Assembly (NCBI GenBank): GCA_036345935.2 | Contig: JADWOT020000001.1 | Span: 5,553,788 to 5,617,787 of the forward strand | Direction: 5' to 3' | Source: Taenia hydatigena | Taxonomy: Eukaryota > Platyhelminthes > Cestoda > Cyclophyllidea > Taeniidae | Length of the DNA: 64,000 bases | Part shown: piece by piece, positions 1-15,300 of the stretch | Layout of the letters: each line of letters starts with the position of its first letter | Position numbering within the stretch: the stretch's first letter is position 1 | Notes under the pieces: model-generated | The model's database searches: none | Seen by the model: the letters and a program-made list of their open reading frames with translations, nothing else | What the model was told of the DNA's origin: nothing | Translations under genes and position numbers: made by a program

Positions 1-317
1 TTTTTACAAGAACGCCCAGTAATAAATTAAGGAATCAAAGGTTACTATTATCATTTGACAAGCAAAGAGCCCTCCAGGTATTCAGCTGCAGTTATGACCA
101 CAAGAATTGAATTTCAACAGTAAAAGTAAAGTCGACACAAGGAGTATCGCAAAAGATGACAGAGTATCAAAAATATCTTAATTTACGTTGCATCATTTAG
201 CTTAAAATTGACTTGTATTTTTGCTAAAAACCTTTCCTTCACTTAATACCAGATAGTCTTACGCCAAATCCCGGATTGGCTACTTTCAGATTTAGTTTCC
301 TCCTCCTATTCGCTTAC

Positions 318-3300
318 CTGGTTAACATCAGGGGATTCAACGAATCCCTCTGCTAGTCTATCAGCAGACGCTCCTCGATACCCCATCGTGATAGTCGGCG
401 ATGGCTGTCCGGCTGATACATTAGTTGTCACCGTGTCGGCCGATATAAGAGTCTGCCTTTGTGTGCTCAATGACGTCGAATTGGGCGTATTTACCGAGGA
501 GGGTGGTCTAGGCTGCTGTTGGGCGTTGTTATGCAACGTCTGTTGCAGTCCATACGCGTCTGGAAGTCCCAGTTCCAAGTCTGGCGCAGGTCTTGTTGCC
601 TGTGTCGGCAAAGTGGGAGGTGGAGGGAAGCGTGAAAGAAAGGGTTTAGAAGTATGAAGATTGCCAAGTGAGACTGCGGAGGATGTGGGTTTCACAACGC
701 TGATGCTGGAACCGTTGAGCCACTGCTGAGGATGATGGGGGATGGAGACAGCGGATTGAGACATTATGACGGTAGGGTGGCGGGAGGGAGAAAAGTAGTG
801 ATTCTTGCGGTGACGCGAAAAGGTGAGGGAACCCGAGAGGGTGTTCATGAACATTCCAGAGCCGGGGAATCGACCAGGGAGAGTGTTGCTGGTCACCAAC
901 TTGGAACGAACCAATCGTGAGAGCCTACAAATTGGATAAACAAGAAGTCTGTAAAAATCCGTTCCGTACAGAAATTCCAAAGCCAAAAACCACTACGAAT
1001 GCACTGATCAAAACTTTCTCAGCTTTATCCCTAGATTTATTAAACTTCCTCTTGCAAATTGCTCCTTAAGTATTGACAACAATTTCTCAAAACCTTATTG
1101 GTTATCAGTTCTTAAGGGTAGACGCATTGGTTGGAAGGAAGGGGTATGAGGACGCAGAAAAATTCTAAAGATCCACTAAATATTGCTTCCGAATTAAAGT
1201 TTTTTGGTCCGCTTTCCGATCTATGAAATTGTGATTGACTGTAGAAGCTAGTTATTATCCTCGATCCTATGGAAAAAGATGAACTTGGTGGTGGGTGGGA
1301 AAAAAAATCAAATGTAAGCAAATTTACCTTTGACGGAAAATAAAGACGACGAGTAGGAGAATGATGAGACACAAAATGAATCCGAATATTGCACCCATAG
1401 CGGCTAAAAGTCGGTAAAAAACAAAGACATTAATTTTCCCCAGGTTGCGAATAACCTTTCACACGGTTAGCACAATCTAGGTTAACAGCACAAACAAGAT
1501 CAAGGCATCTCAAGCCGTACACGATCGTGGGCCACCAAATACACAACTGCTTTACGTATTTGAAAAGGAAAACGGTGGAGCTCAGCATGGCACCTGGGAT
1601 ATTGACAGGAGGGCCGCGTACACCCACGCATCATCTACACTATTGCTGGTTAATTATGAGTGATGACTCGTCGCATTCATTCTCCTAACAACGCGTCAAA
1701 ACTTTGAAAAGAAAGCCATTCAAATCGGCTAAAATAATTGTTGCCAAATGCGCATCATTCAAAGTTCCGTACCACCGACATAGTTCTTAGTTTGTTGCAA
1801 ACAATATTTCTTTCACCTTTAATTTATTTTCCTAAGTTAAAAGTTGTTGTTTAAATTAATCAGTGCCCTAAATAATCGAGCTCTAGGACAGAGGGGACGT
1901 TACAGCATGCACCTGGAACGCAGGCGCACCGGTCGATAGCAATCGATTTTATTTTTCACAGCACTGCGTGAACGTCAAAAGGAAGTAAAGTGCGAAAATC
2001 GATACAGGTTCTCCACAAGGCTGTTAAACCATACCGAAAATACGGAATTTGATATTATAAACGAATAGCGCCACTGATGCCTTGGAATCTGCATTTAAAA
2101 TAAAAATAGCAAAAGTGGAACATTTAATAACAGCCTAGTTTTAATAATGTAATCCTCGCTGTTTCAATGTATTTGCAACGCTTTGTACATTTTCTAGGGG
2201 TTGATTTTGAAGAACCCCAATAAAAAATGTACAAGGTTTAATTTAATTAGTACTGCCTCATCAATTTATTATTTGTAGCCTTTCGGTGGAAATTACATTC
2301 ATAGTTAAAAAGAACTATGCGCATAATTTATGCGGCGAATGACTCAGTGATATTGTGAAAACAAAAAAAGCGCTCGCAATAAAAATTAATTTTTACGACA
2401 ACTTAAAATAAGACCATTAAAAGGAAAAAAACAGGTAAGTACAATCTGCTTAAATACATTTTATCAGCCGTCTTATTATCAGTCGGAAAAATTTAGGCGT
2501 GATGACATCACATTGTCATTCTGGGTCTAAAGAACTTCGTGTGGAGCAGCAAGAAGGATGAATATTTCTCCAGTCGATTTGAATGCCTACCGGAGGATCC
2601 GTGCGTCAGGCTAACGTTCTCTTCAGCGCTACTGCTGTTCCCATCAATCTTTGCAGCCGATTTTAGGGGATCAATGAGGACTGATGCCTCAGGAGTTGTG
2701 CTTGTCATTGTCATGGCGGCGGCAGTGGTAGTCGTTGCTGCTTCTGTGACCTTTGTTTCATTCACAACAGCCTCTGTCGTGTTGAGTGGTGCTCTTGAAG
2801 TTGCCTTGGCATCCATCAGTGCCTTCAGGGCAACATCAATGCTCTCACCTGAAAAGGAATTAATATGTAGCATTGTAAGCAAAATTTTATACATTGCCAA
2901 CACATTAGTCACCATGATATTCCCCCTCCAGCTCCTTCCCCCACCTGGCCCACGTCATTTTACAGTAATTTGACACAGGTGACATTTCGAATCCTTACCT
3001 GCATTTTTTTCATTACTTAAGTTACAGCTTGCAAAGCTATTAGTTATCCTTTTTTGTGCCTATTATTATGAAATGTGTCGTGTCACTAGAAGGTAGTAAG
3101 TTTAAATGTTCGTAATCTCTACTGATCCAAGCAGGATCGTTTAAAGATTGCAAATTCTTTTCTTCTTTAAAATGCATTAATTTGTAGAGTTGGTAGTTTG
3201 AGTGGAGTAGAGCAAAAGCATCAAAATAATCTTCAAGAAGTTAATCAATCAGTTAGGCAAAGGGAATAAGTAAAACTAAATCATACAGTTCTATCAGTCG

Positions 3301-6300
3301 CTACGCGTTCAACAGGTTCGTCGAAAATGGAATAAACCTATGAATCGTGACGACCAACTTCCCCCTGGCACCTTGGCAGGATCTATTTCAGATCCACTAG
3401 CCTAGGTAGCTCGCAAGACCGTATTAGCCTTCAAATAAAACATTTTAAAGACTTATTTTAAGGAAGAAAATTTCTAAGGCTTCTATTAGCTAATAAAATT
3501 GGAGAAGATCGCTCATGCTTATCAACCAATCAATTTGCCGATAATTGTGATTGATCTTTTTAATTGAGAGCTAATGAATCAACACGGAAAATAAAATTAG
3601 AAAATTTACAAATAAAAACACATTCAGCTTTGATGTACCCCTGATAATAAGTGCTTTTGGAGCTACTCCAATTTAATCATTAGTGGATTATTTTGTTGTC
3701 AAATATGACAATCAATGTGGCACAGACAATGGTTTGAGAAGGCATTAACAAAGCACTTGATGAGAAAGTGGTGCAGCTAGCTAATGAATTCGTGGCACCA
3801 TGGAGCGGCTTGGTAAATCACCTGAGTAGGATGTTCCCATCAAGCAGACGGTTCTGTTACTCATGATTACTAAGTGAGTCATGCGGTTTAAAATGTGAAA
3901 AAAAAAGGAAATGACAATGGCAGAAACAATGTTTGGTTAATTTTCTAGGCTGTGGTTAAACTGAGCCGATAAGGATCAGATGGAAGGCAAGCGGTTAGGA
4001 ACGAAGGTACTGCAAAATTAAGTACTGAAACAGACAATATGACAGCACCCTCAAGGACATGTCACCTCCATGCCTCAGAAGTCATTTATTCTTCCCTCAA
4101 CATCCCTCTTCGCTTATTTGCAACAGTAGAGTTTAGCATTTGCCTTCGAATATAAAGACTCCATGATTGTAAACTTGCCTAGATAAGGCTGGATGTTTGA
4201 TCTCTATCAGGCATAACCTACGTTCACTTTCCTCTCATCATTATTCGGCATCTTGGTGTCAGTTAAAGATCGCTTTCATGACAAATAACTCATTTTGTGA
4301 CTAAGACTAATTAAAATTGCTAGCAAAGATAAAAATGTATTCCATCTTTAAAGTATCCAAACTTAAAAGGTTGATTGGACTCATCTCACTCACGGGTCAT
4401 GCAACCGCCAGAGGGCAGATCGGGCATCCACTGTCTCCTGTGGTGGTCGCATCGAAGCGCCAATCGGCTCTTCAGTGGCTTAAGGTCACTCAAGCGGAGC
4501 GAGGTGCTATTAGCAGCAGCAGCGACCTCGGCAGTGGAGAAAGGAAAGAGAAATCGGTCGGGCAGACAACGAACCTCAGCGACGACTACTGTGGCCCCCG
4601 TGGCATCAGTATGCATGTGCAGCGCGTAGCCCACCTGACCTCCGACCTCAAGGTCAGTGGGTAGTGGAGGACAATAAAGCACTAAAAAGGGCAGAGAGAA
4701 AAGACACCTAAGGAAAGCCAACCCGACTGTTTATGGATTTTAAATCTAAAACAACTCCTTGTCTATCGATTTATTCCTATTAAAGAAGTTCGTCAACGTC
4801 AGAGCCATTACTGCTTGACTGATTACTCATGTCAATGCGAATTCATTCTCAATGCAAATTCATGTCAATCATTTCTAAAATTCAGCACCTCATTCATTTA
4901 TTATGAGTTGGCATTCTGGTTAGGGCGGATTTAGTGCATATGAAGGTCAACCTTTAGAAACTTGGAGGTTCCAATTGGGAGCTGATGTTTGGGAGGTTCA
5001 TCCAATTCCATTTGTTGCTGCATTGTGTTTTTGCGTGGCACATTAAAAAAACTTTGGTTCTGCTTGGAAAGAAAGACTTCTCCAATGCAGATTAATGCCA
5101 ATCCTTGCACCACTTGGCAATTTGTTTATTTGATGGGAAAGGGCACTTTTTAAGGAGAACTTTTGAGTGCAGAAGTATGTTAGTTGTCATGGGTAATCAT
5201 GGATGTGCAATTAATCATTTCCAATTATTCTGTTTTGAAGATCTGGGTGGTAAAATTCTTTCAATGATCGCTCTAATTTTTTAATTGATAAGTTACCTGA
5301 GCAAAATAAGATTTCTGTTTCAGACCGTCCTGTTAGTAATCAACAAGGAGGAGCCCCCAAGTTGGCATTTTATAAACTGTATGACAACATGACTTTTGAT
5401 TGACATGATGCCATTCCAGTGCGCAGAAATGATGGTCTTCATCGAATTAAAACTTGGCAAGCGTGCTAATATGATCAGTAGAAGCAGTTTTGAGGCTTAA
5501 AAAACGAAAGCATAGAAATATGCCCATTATATTTCCAGTTTAGTAGTTTACTTCCCAGCGACTGTTTTTAGACGAAGTTTCAACGCAACCGTTGCTTTCG
5601 TACTCACTTGATTATCCCTAGAAGGTGGCTCAAAACACTATCATCAACAATTATCTTTGAATTTGTAGCACTTTAGTGGCTTGTTTAAGTCGGCGTTTCA
5701 TTACGCGGGTATTTGAGTGTCCACAGGTTGCACTTCTGCCCGGTGACATTACCTCTGGGTCATGCTAGTAGCCTCAGCTCTTCCCTAGAGCAGCATCAAA
5801 ACTTCCGCCACCCAGCTATGACTTTTTGCTGGTTCAGGAAAGACTTAAGGTACCACATTGTAGGCAGTGAAAAGTGAACCCGATCGCGAGGGACAGGTAC
5901 CCTGATTTCGATTACTGACTGGCAAACCTTAACGTGACGGCAGAAAGATCATTTGTCACTGGTGAGAATCCCAGTTTGGTGTTCTGTACGAATGCTGCTA
6001 GTAATTGAAGCGCCGCTAGCCGCAAACTATCTGGGGAAGTTCGTCTCAAGGCTGAGAGTAGTACATGCAAGATGCCAATTAATTGAAGATGTGATGCCTC
6101 CTCTGCATTACTACTAGCTCAGACAGCTCTGAGACGAACCAACTTTAAAATCCTTTCAGTTCTTAACCAACGATGCTATTTCAGCCAGTGTTATTACAGC
6201 TGACTAGAGGCTTATGAGGTGGCCTCAACGTGGAGTATCGTCCAGACCCAGTATTAAGGGGTCTGCGTATTCCTCTTCCCCCGTACAGTTCCTTAACAAG

Positions 6301-9300
6301 ATTCATAAACGAAGTTGGCATCAAATATATTCTCGGTTGGTTTGTGGGCACGTGTTTACCCTTAAAGCGTTGACTACTTGATGGCCAACAGGGGAAATTG
6401 GTGGAGGGAAGCGGTTGTGTATTCCCTTTGCGACACGATCGTTGTACCATGAAGTAAACACCAAACGCTGCTTCATGGCTGTAATGTATGTTCATCCTCA
6501 TTACCTTGGCTTTTTACGACTTCAAGTAGGACTCGATGCGTTACGTAAAGCAGCACAGTTTGTAAAAGTTGGGGCTTAAAACTAACATTATGAGGCTAAA
6601 TAAATGGATAGATTTAGTTGTTTATGCAGAATTAATTCCAGTTATATAGTGGGGAAATTCGAAAGCATCAAATCATAAGAACCAACTGACTAAAAAAATC
6701 ACCTCTTTTGCGGTAGATGGAATGTATTTATTTTCTTTCGATAATTTTAGGCTCAATTTACGGATTAAACGATTCGTATTCATAGATAACTGCTGCCAAT
6801 GTAGTGGAACAAGAGAATAATTAATGGTAATGCAATCTAGTTCACTACAAGGCCTATTAATCTGTTATGGAAGGTCTACTTATGCATATCCACTTCTTAG
6901 CTCCCCAACATCAATCAAATGCCGACAAAGAATTTTTAATAGGGTGCGTTTGAATCGTAACTTAAAATGCTTTATTCGATTTTTCTTGTTAACTTTACAC
7001 GGAGTTATATTTTAATAATGCACGTTTGATATTCCTTCACATGGAAAATGTATTTTTTTTGCAAAATACAACATTAATTCACGTTAAAAGTTCACTATAA
7101 TTCACGATTTCGGAGAGCCTTCAAAAACAAAATCTACTTGTTTGTCTCAATCAACGAACAAGGTTAGAAACGTAAGTAGTTCTAATCGATATTTGCAAAA
7201 TCGATCGGTATCTTCCAGCATGGGCTGTGCACCGGGTGTTTAAAAAAAACACACAAGAATCATGTTCTCATCCTATTCGACCAATAATAAGTATTTTGAA
7301 CTGGTTTTGCTGACTTTTGATTGCATTTAGTAATTTGACATCAGGATTTTTATCTGATATTAATTTGATACTTTCCCGTATTTCCGGATATGGCAATGTC
7401 TCGGGAACTTTTGAAAACTTGAAACAAAGGGGGAATGAGCATAATCATGTTGCCACTTCAATCAAAACTCCAGCTGTCCTTGTAGTTCTTTATGAGGGGT
7501 GTCATTTGAGGAACAAGACAGAGGAGAGAATCACAATGCGTAAATTACTCAAATGCAGAAAGGTAGCGTTTTTGAGCGCTGAGGACAGTAAGTGGGTGTG
7601 TCCTCATCGAGACGCTCTTATCAATGTAAAAGAAGCCATTATACGTGAGGTCATCCTATACGAGCCGATCAAAAATCGGAGAAATGGCTTTACCGGTGTC
7701 GGTGACACGGACTACTCCGGACACCCAACAGGCCGCGATCACAACCTCGACCATAATACCCAAATCTTTTTTTGACATTACATGAAATTTACGCAATCAG
7801 CCGAGGTACAACTTATTTCTAGTAACCGAGTAGTCAGGGTGCACATCCCAAACCACCTTCATGTATCAGTTCAGGTCCTCTCCACACTCATTCTATTATG
7901 GCGCAATTAAAAGGATTCAGCGCTTCGTAAGAATGCAAAACAGATAGCAAAGTCGTTGGAGAGGACTCACATATATACTCAAACAGCAAGCCCTTAATCC
8001 ATCCGTGACGCATTATTGACGAAGCATTTCCTCCACTTGGATGATTCACCTCACCTCCTAGTTGTAGATTTACTTCAAAATCAATGGAGGTGAAATTGTA
8101 GATTGGCCCGAAGACCAAAGCAGGACTGCTGGGGACAGCTGAGGCAAGTCCATAGTAGAAATCGCCCTCCTCTTCATCCCTCTTCGCCAGCTGTGGAAGG
8201 TATTCATAGTTAATTGGAGCACTCCAGCCAACTTGGTTGGCGTAAGGACAGACCTCGAGACGCAGACGGTTTTGCGTGGCTGTAGTAGTAACGTCCATTC
8301 GAAGATAGTCGGAGAGACAGGGAGTACCAACGGAATCGGGAGGGCAGTGAAAGGCTGCAGGGGGTGGAAGGAGACCTCCCTTAGAGATCAGCTTCTGTGG
8401 AGAGTGTGGATCTACTGGCATTACGTCGAGATCATCTTCAGCTGCTGAGGATAGAGAAGAGAAAATGAAAATGAAATTATAAACGATTCGAAGAAATATG
8501 CCTCGTTATGAAACAAAAAGTAATTAATTTGGGAATCGCTTGAACTTTCGTGGCATGCCTTCTGTCATTCTAATCTGGAGATTGTTTTCTATTAAGCGCT
8601 TTTGTCTCAAAGATTTAAAAGTGTGTGAAGGCGAGAGGCAAGGACTACCACGACCAAGGTTGCTACTGTCGGCTGTTCTTGATTCAGTTTCTTGTACGAT
8701 TTCTACGCATTGTTCAATGGATGCACTACCACCGACGACGTCTTGATCGCCAGATCGACCAACCAATCACTTACCACCGCGATAATTTGAACTCTGAGAG
8801 GAAGAACAAGTACCTGAAATTCCAAAACTAGCATATGACTTTAAATTAGGGTGTTAAACCGCCACCGCGTTAACTTGATCCTAAAAAGCCGCTAAACCAT
8901 AGACGCCAATCATATGAATTTGAGTGACTAGCCGAAGTGATGGGTGTTTTCACCATAAACACACACATACCTCCGCATCAGCATTGCATAGTGAGCCTGT
9001 CGATCTTTCGAAGGTGTGAGCCTTTTTTGAGAAAGGAAGTGATGGGGAGGGAGTGGCAGCTCCTAATTTCAAAGTGTGCTTCTTTTTGACGCTTCAAGTT
9101 TGACAGTCAGACAGGGAGGGGTTTTATGCATTTAAAGGTGCTCTTTGATACAGCAAGTAGAAATGAAGATCGAGAGTTTACAATGGGCATGAGATTAAAT
9201 ATAAAGTCTTCATTTTACTCCAAAAGCTATTTCCATCAACTTTGGAGGAAGTATACGACTCTCGATTCTTTGTCATGTCAATTAATCAAATTTTAGTACG

Positions 9301-12300
9301 CTAGAAGGTGGCTTCATTTCTAATTTTGCTGCTATAGGCGAAGGGATACTGATACATAGTTATCACTTGTGTATAAAAAGGACAAAAATAATGCCTTTCT
9401 TACTTCCAGGATCTGCATGATCCACAACCTCCCAAATCTACATGCTCTCCACCCGATCCGCCGACTTTGGCCGCGGAAAGTAAGCAGTCACTCAGTCGGT
9501 TGAAGTGATCATTTCGTAAACAACCCATTGTAGGCAATTTTTTCAGTTTAACAAAGAGGATCAAAAAAGAGGAGGTTCAGAAATGACTGATTCAACTGCC
9601 CATCACTCTTGTTACGACTGGAAGTGGTGTAAACTACCACTAAAACCATAATTCATAATTTAGTTTAAAAAATGCGGAAAAAGCAGCAAGTTTTTTAACA
9701 TTTTAATGCTTAATTTGTAAAAAAAAGATGCCTTTTTTAAGGACTGGCAATTAAGATTTTATGTTGCCGCTTTAATTGCGGTGGTATTATCATCCAAATC
9801 TTCCACTTTTTTCCCCCCAAAAAATGTATATCAAATAGCCTTCCAGGCCTAACAAAACGTCTTTGGATTGCTGAACATCTCTTTGAAACACGGTCATGAT
9901 GGCGAGGAAGGACTGGTCTCATGAATGGCGCATTTTAGATCTCCTTCATGGGAACAGACGATGCGTTCTGAGCGCCGAGTTCAAGGGTGCCAACATGTCA
10001 GAAAGAGGGGTAAAAGGTGGCACTTTGTAACTACCCACTGTAATTTAAATATGTACAATTTGATTAGACGGTGATGAAAAAGAACGTAAGGAGAAAAGAT
10101 TTAGGGGAGGTAGAGTTTAGTTACCATATATTGAGAAAGATAGGAGGATCAGTGACTGTAAAAGGGACAGTAGGGGTATAAAAGACGGGAAACAGTTCAA
10201 CAATTTAAGCAAAAATAGTTTTGAAATCTTTAATGACTCCTGCAACTTCTGAAAAAAAAGTCGGATTATTTTTGTAGCCTCATCACGGACTAATACAGTT
10301 CAGTGAAAAGTTCCGTCATGGCGAACAATTGAGATCTTTCAAGCAAGCCAAGCGCTCTGGAGAGATTAGATGGATGAATGGATAGATGGGCACGGAATGG
10401 ATGGATAATGAGGTAAATAGGTAGGTGGCAGACGGGTAGCTAGATAAGGAGATTAATGTTTGGTGAGATAGGTGGATGAATTCCACTTTATAGGGAACTA
10501 GGCGAGCAAACTGTAGAAGAGAAGTCGTCCACTCAAAAAGTTGCTCCTTTTGATCTAACTCTAATTCGCACGATGAAAGAATGCCCATCACCCACTAGCC
10601 CCATAAACTCATCGAATGATAGACAGGTTACACCTTCAAGTCGTCCCTAAGGCATGGCTTGCAATGTGTGGTCAGCATTGAATGTGGGAGTCATTTTCTC
10701 GCCGTGAAAAACAATCTCGCAATGGTAGAAGCTGGAGGTTGACCAGAGAGGGAGGAGAGGAAGTCACATTGTCGTGCGATTTTCACCTCCAGGAGACGCT
10801 TTTAGCCCTAGATCCCAATTGCCACAAGGAATCCAGCCCCCTTCCTACTCTCCACGTCGCTACGCGGTGCTATCAACCCTTTCTATTCATTCCTCGCCAA
10901 AGAATAGGATGAATAAGTAAGGTAAAGAAGCATTGCTTTCTCAATCATGTGTTTTTGTTTTCCGGATGACTACACACTGCCTTACTCTATGGCATCGTTT
11001 TTCCTGTTTTTTTTTTTTGAGGTCAATTAATTCACTGCCTCAGCTCAGTATGAATAGTCATTCAAATGTGAAAGGCACTACCTTTGTGAATTCACATGCG
11101 CATTTCCACTATGATACCTGAGATCGACGTATTTAGGCAAACGTGACACGGGGCACCTTGAAGCCAACAGTGAGGATAGAAAAGCCACTGCTCTCATACC
11201 AAGGCCTCATTCAGCTTAAAAATGTCGATTGTGATTGCCCATATTTTCAAGGCGGAGGGTGTAAGAAGGTACTGGGTTTTCGAGGCGGCAAGGTGGGGAA
11301 TGTGGTGCAACGCCAACTTCCATCCCCTCCCCCCCCCCACTTGCCCGTGCCTTCGTAAACAATGCGGGGCTACATAAAACAGGCCCCCTACTATGATTTT
11401 ATGGGTACTCTGCTTGCAGTAATCGCGACTTTGGGGAGGGGCAGACACCCGTCTTGCACCCTTTCACGGACACTAGAGTCTTGGAGGACAATTGACCCTG
11501 CTTTATAAACTCCATTTCCCTGGCGTCACATCAATCGTCCTTGCTTGTTAAATTCAATCTACCTGTTCCTTAAAAAAACCATAAGAGGCGGATATAAGGG
11601 GATCGAGAGTTCACCAAATTGTTGGTGAAGAAAACACGTCACACATTTCTGACGTCGAGCTTTGTCAAGATAATTGGAGCATCGTTTGGGTGTGACGATG
11701 GCGGCGTTGGTATCAAACGAGCTGCAATGATGAGTCATAGATCTTGAGATGCTTCAACACAGCGATCCTAGTAAAATGCAAGTGAGGAAGTCCATTCGCA
11801 GACAACTAGCATGAAGCGATGTTTAAGTTGATAAAAGACGTGCTTTTAGATTGGTGATGCCGAACAACGTCTTCGAAGACTGCTCGAAAGCTAAAGCGTC
11901 GAAGAAAGCAACCGAGACGGGTTAACTGAACAGCGACGTGTATCAAAGCGCACCAAAAAGGTTGACTTTGCGTCAGGGTCATTAAATTGCTTTAAGAAGA
12001 CCACAGAAATACCTGGCGAGATCTGGAACTAGCTTAGACAGGAAGCTTAGCAGTGAATTGAATAAACAGGAGGAAATCAGGTCAGAACTCGAAGAAACGA
12101 ATTCAGTCTCAGTGTTGTGTAGATATTTCTAAAGAAAACAAATAACGCAAGCAAAATGCTTCCAAACCTTCGAAAGTAAGCCCAGCCGGTGTGTGAATTA
12201 CCTGATAGAGGAATAGGTATAAAATCTGGAACGTATGGCTTAGATCAAAAAGAAACCAAGAAACTTGTGCTTGATTTTGAGGACCTTTAATTGGCTCCTT

Positions 12301-15300
12301 CGGTAGGCCTCCTTCTGCACGCTGATCAATGTCACTACGTCCGGACGTGTCCACCTTTTGTTGACGCGGGTGTCACGGTTGACCACCATTCGTTCCATTA
12401 ATCCAGATTTTCTGATGTTTAGGCAGTAGTTGTTTCGGAGGGTGGGAGGGAGGCTTTGATGTGCAGGAGGCATTCAAGCCCAAATGAGGACCTTTAATCC
12501 TACGGAGTGATGACAAATGCACCCTGCAACTAATGGCTGGATCATATGTCGTGCGTGACCGGGTCAAATTTGGCTACCACTAGCAAGCAAAAGTGATAGT
12601 GTATGGCAGCTGTGACAAGCACCACAGCTTTTTTTTGCACAAAAGCATTAAAATGTAGACGGAGATAAAATCAAAGTACACTGAGGTGATGAAACAATCA
12701 CCAGTCGCAGTAAGACGAATGAGAGACATAAAAGCTGCAGCAATGACCTTGAACTCATCAATGATGACCTCACTCGTGATAGTTCTTTGACTGAACGGTC
12801 AAATCAGAAATACTCAGCCAGCATAGATCTCTGCCCATGGCATAACTTAGCACGGAGTCAAATAAGAGGCAAACCTTTGTGCAAGAACACGTGGACTTCC
12901 AAAGTAGCTTGCCCTTAGACAACTTAGTCTTTCTGACAAACCTCACTATGACAAAGCCTTTTAAGTTATATTTCGAATTCGGAAATAAAAGTTTTGATTT
13001 GATTTATACCCTGTTTAAGATCAAAGTGGCTACAATAGTACCCTTTAACCCCTTAAGGGGCATGCAAGCAAATGCGAGTGAATTTTCAACTTTGGTTCCC
13101 TTATTCTCGAGCTATTATTCTTTTTTGTCTAGTAAAGCACAAATGTGTTTTCGTAGACCCATTAATTCGCCTGCACTTTCGCATTTCTGACCCGTTCCAG
13201 ACAAGTCAAATGGGCACCTAAATGAATGCGTGAATGAGGCATAAAAGAGGCGCAACCAATGGAACTAAAGCACCGTTTAATTGATCTTGTGAGAGGGATC
13301 TATGCGCTTGGAGAGGATCTAGGGAGGCCCAGGGGCAAAAGGATTGGTTTCAAAGATGTCGAGTTGATTGTGGGAAACATTGTGTCAATTGTTGTCAAGT
13401 GGAATTGTTTTCAAGCATATCACAACAAAAATGCGCAAGCTCCTATAAAGGTGGTCTACTCCTATGCCCTCCTAAGACCATTCGGACATTGTGCTGTCGT
13501 TAAATTGACTTAGTCAAAAAAAGCACCAACAAATGATTAATTTATGCAAAAGTCACAAGTTGAGTAATTTGCGTTAAGGTTTCACCTCAAACAAGTTAGA
13601 GATCAAATTTCATGTAAACCTGCATGGGATTCTAATACAAATAGAAATAAAACGTCAAAAATTTGGTTTTTAAAGCAGTGCAGGTGACAGTGCACCCTTA
13701 TCCAACGGAAACAAATCTTGCCATAATTCATTGGTTAATTATTAACTAAAATAAACACAGTCTCAATAAGCTTACTCTACTTTGACAACTAAGGCTAGCG
13801 TATTCAAAACAAGTCGCATTGAGCATGCTTAAAAATTTTGCCATGTTGGCGAGTTAAGCTCAAATTTTTGCATCCATTGGTTGTTTGAATTAATCAACGC
13901 TTGCATTGGCCACGCACCCAGACCTAGGGGAGGGACGATGCGACAATCGCTTTCGTCTTGCACCTGGCAATCGATAAATATCGATTGATTTTTCTCACCG
14001 CATTTTCACACCCTCATACGCGTACTTTTGTGCGATCTTTGAATGCGCATCTCCGTGGCTGGAGGTTTTGAAAAAAACACACCAATTTTTTGGGCCGTGA
14101 ATGTGAGTTTCTTTTCAACGTGAGCAAGCCGAAACCGATGTGTGTGCTGAGAAAAAGGCGAAGAAAATGATGGTCGCTTCTGTTGTGCTTCCTGCCTGGA
14201 TTGCGGGTGTGTGTTGGTGAGTGCACTCGGCATTTTCTGTGTGTGTGTGTGTGTGCATGCAGACTGCTCGAATTCACAAATTCCTGTCCTCAAAGTAGGC
14301 TCACCAGTCCTGCGCACATCGCAGTTTGCACTCGCTCAGGTTAAATAGCAAGATCTTGTCTCACATTGTAGTCTGCTTTCACTTCTCACTGTTACTTCCG
14401 GGACTGTGTTTAGTGGGTAAGTGGGCTGAAATTTTATGCGAGAATTTGAATGACATCTTTCTTAGCACGCATCACATCACTCCCGATAAGGTGCTCAAAC
14501 TACAAATGGTGCTATAAATTACCTTCCTCGGAGAAGAGGTGCCTCAAGGTGCGTCCTATTAAAGGGTGAAATACCGATCCTCAGGTTCAACATTACAAAG
14601 GGACTAAAAAAAGTTAAAACCGAGTAAACAAGCGCTCAACGCAACATGCGTTTCTCAGGCAAATTATTAGATTAAACGTGAGGCTACACGTCGTGAGAAA
14701 AATTGATGTCTTTCCTTAATGGTCTCTTAATGATAAGACGTCACTGTGACCCGATGCAAACAATGCCTTATGCTTGTAAAAGGAGTCTGCTTCATTGTAG
14801 CAAGTGCTTTACTCTCTCCAATTCGGAAAGGAAGTGAATACGTAATCTGAGCGTGGGAATGCCGGTAACAAGTAGGACGGATGAATCACTCCAAATGAGC
14901 TTAAACGTCAGGCAGTCTCTTGGTGAAAAGTCTAGATTCTCTACTGCAAAATAATGCAAGGAAACAAAGCCTGTGATCCAAAAGAACAAGATAGTGTTTG
15001 TTGCTTCCCATAAATGTGAGTTGGCTTGATCACGAGCTATTTAAATAAAGCAGCTTGATCAAATTATCAAAAAAATCTTGGAACATCTTAACGAAAGTCT
15101 TCAAAGACGACCAACAACAAATCCAGGCACTATATTGCTCCCGTGCGCCATCAATTGTCAGTGTCTTGAATCTGTTTTGTTAATTTGAACTCAACCAACC
15201 TGCTTGTGGCACGCACCATGTGGTATGTATAGACGTAGGCAAAAAAATCAGGACATCGCACATACGGCTAGCATGTGGGTAATGGTATGAGTGATGTCCC

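Noticed and set aside
2539..2973. Plus-strand open frame of 144 codons
   Set aside because: It is the antisense shadow of the Ser/Thr-rich stalk exon of the receptor; simple codon composition keeps both strands open.
14006..14317. Two overlapping minus-strand open frames of 87 and 103 codons
   Set aside because: They span a TG microsatellite that translates to His-Thr repeats; no splice sites or family resemblance.
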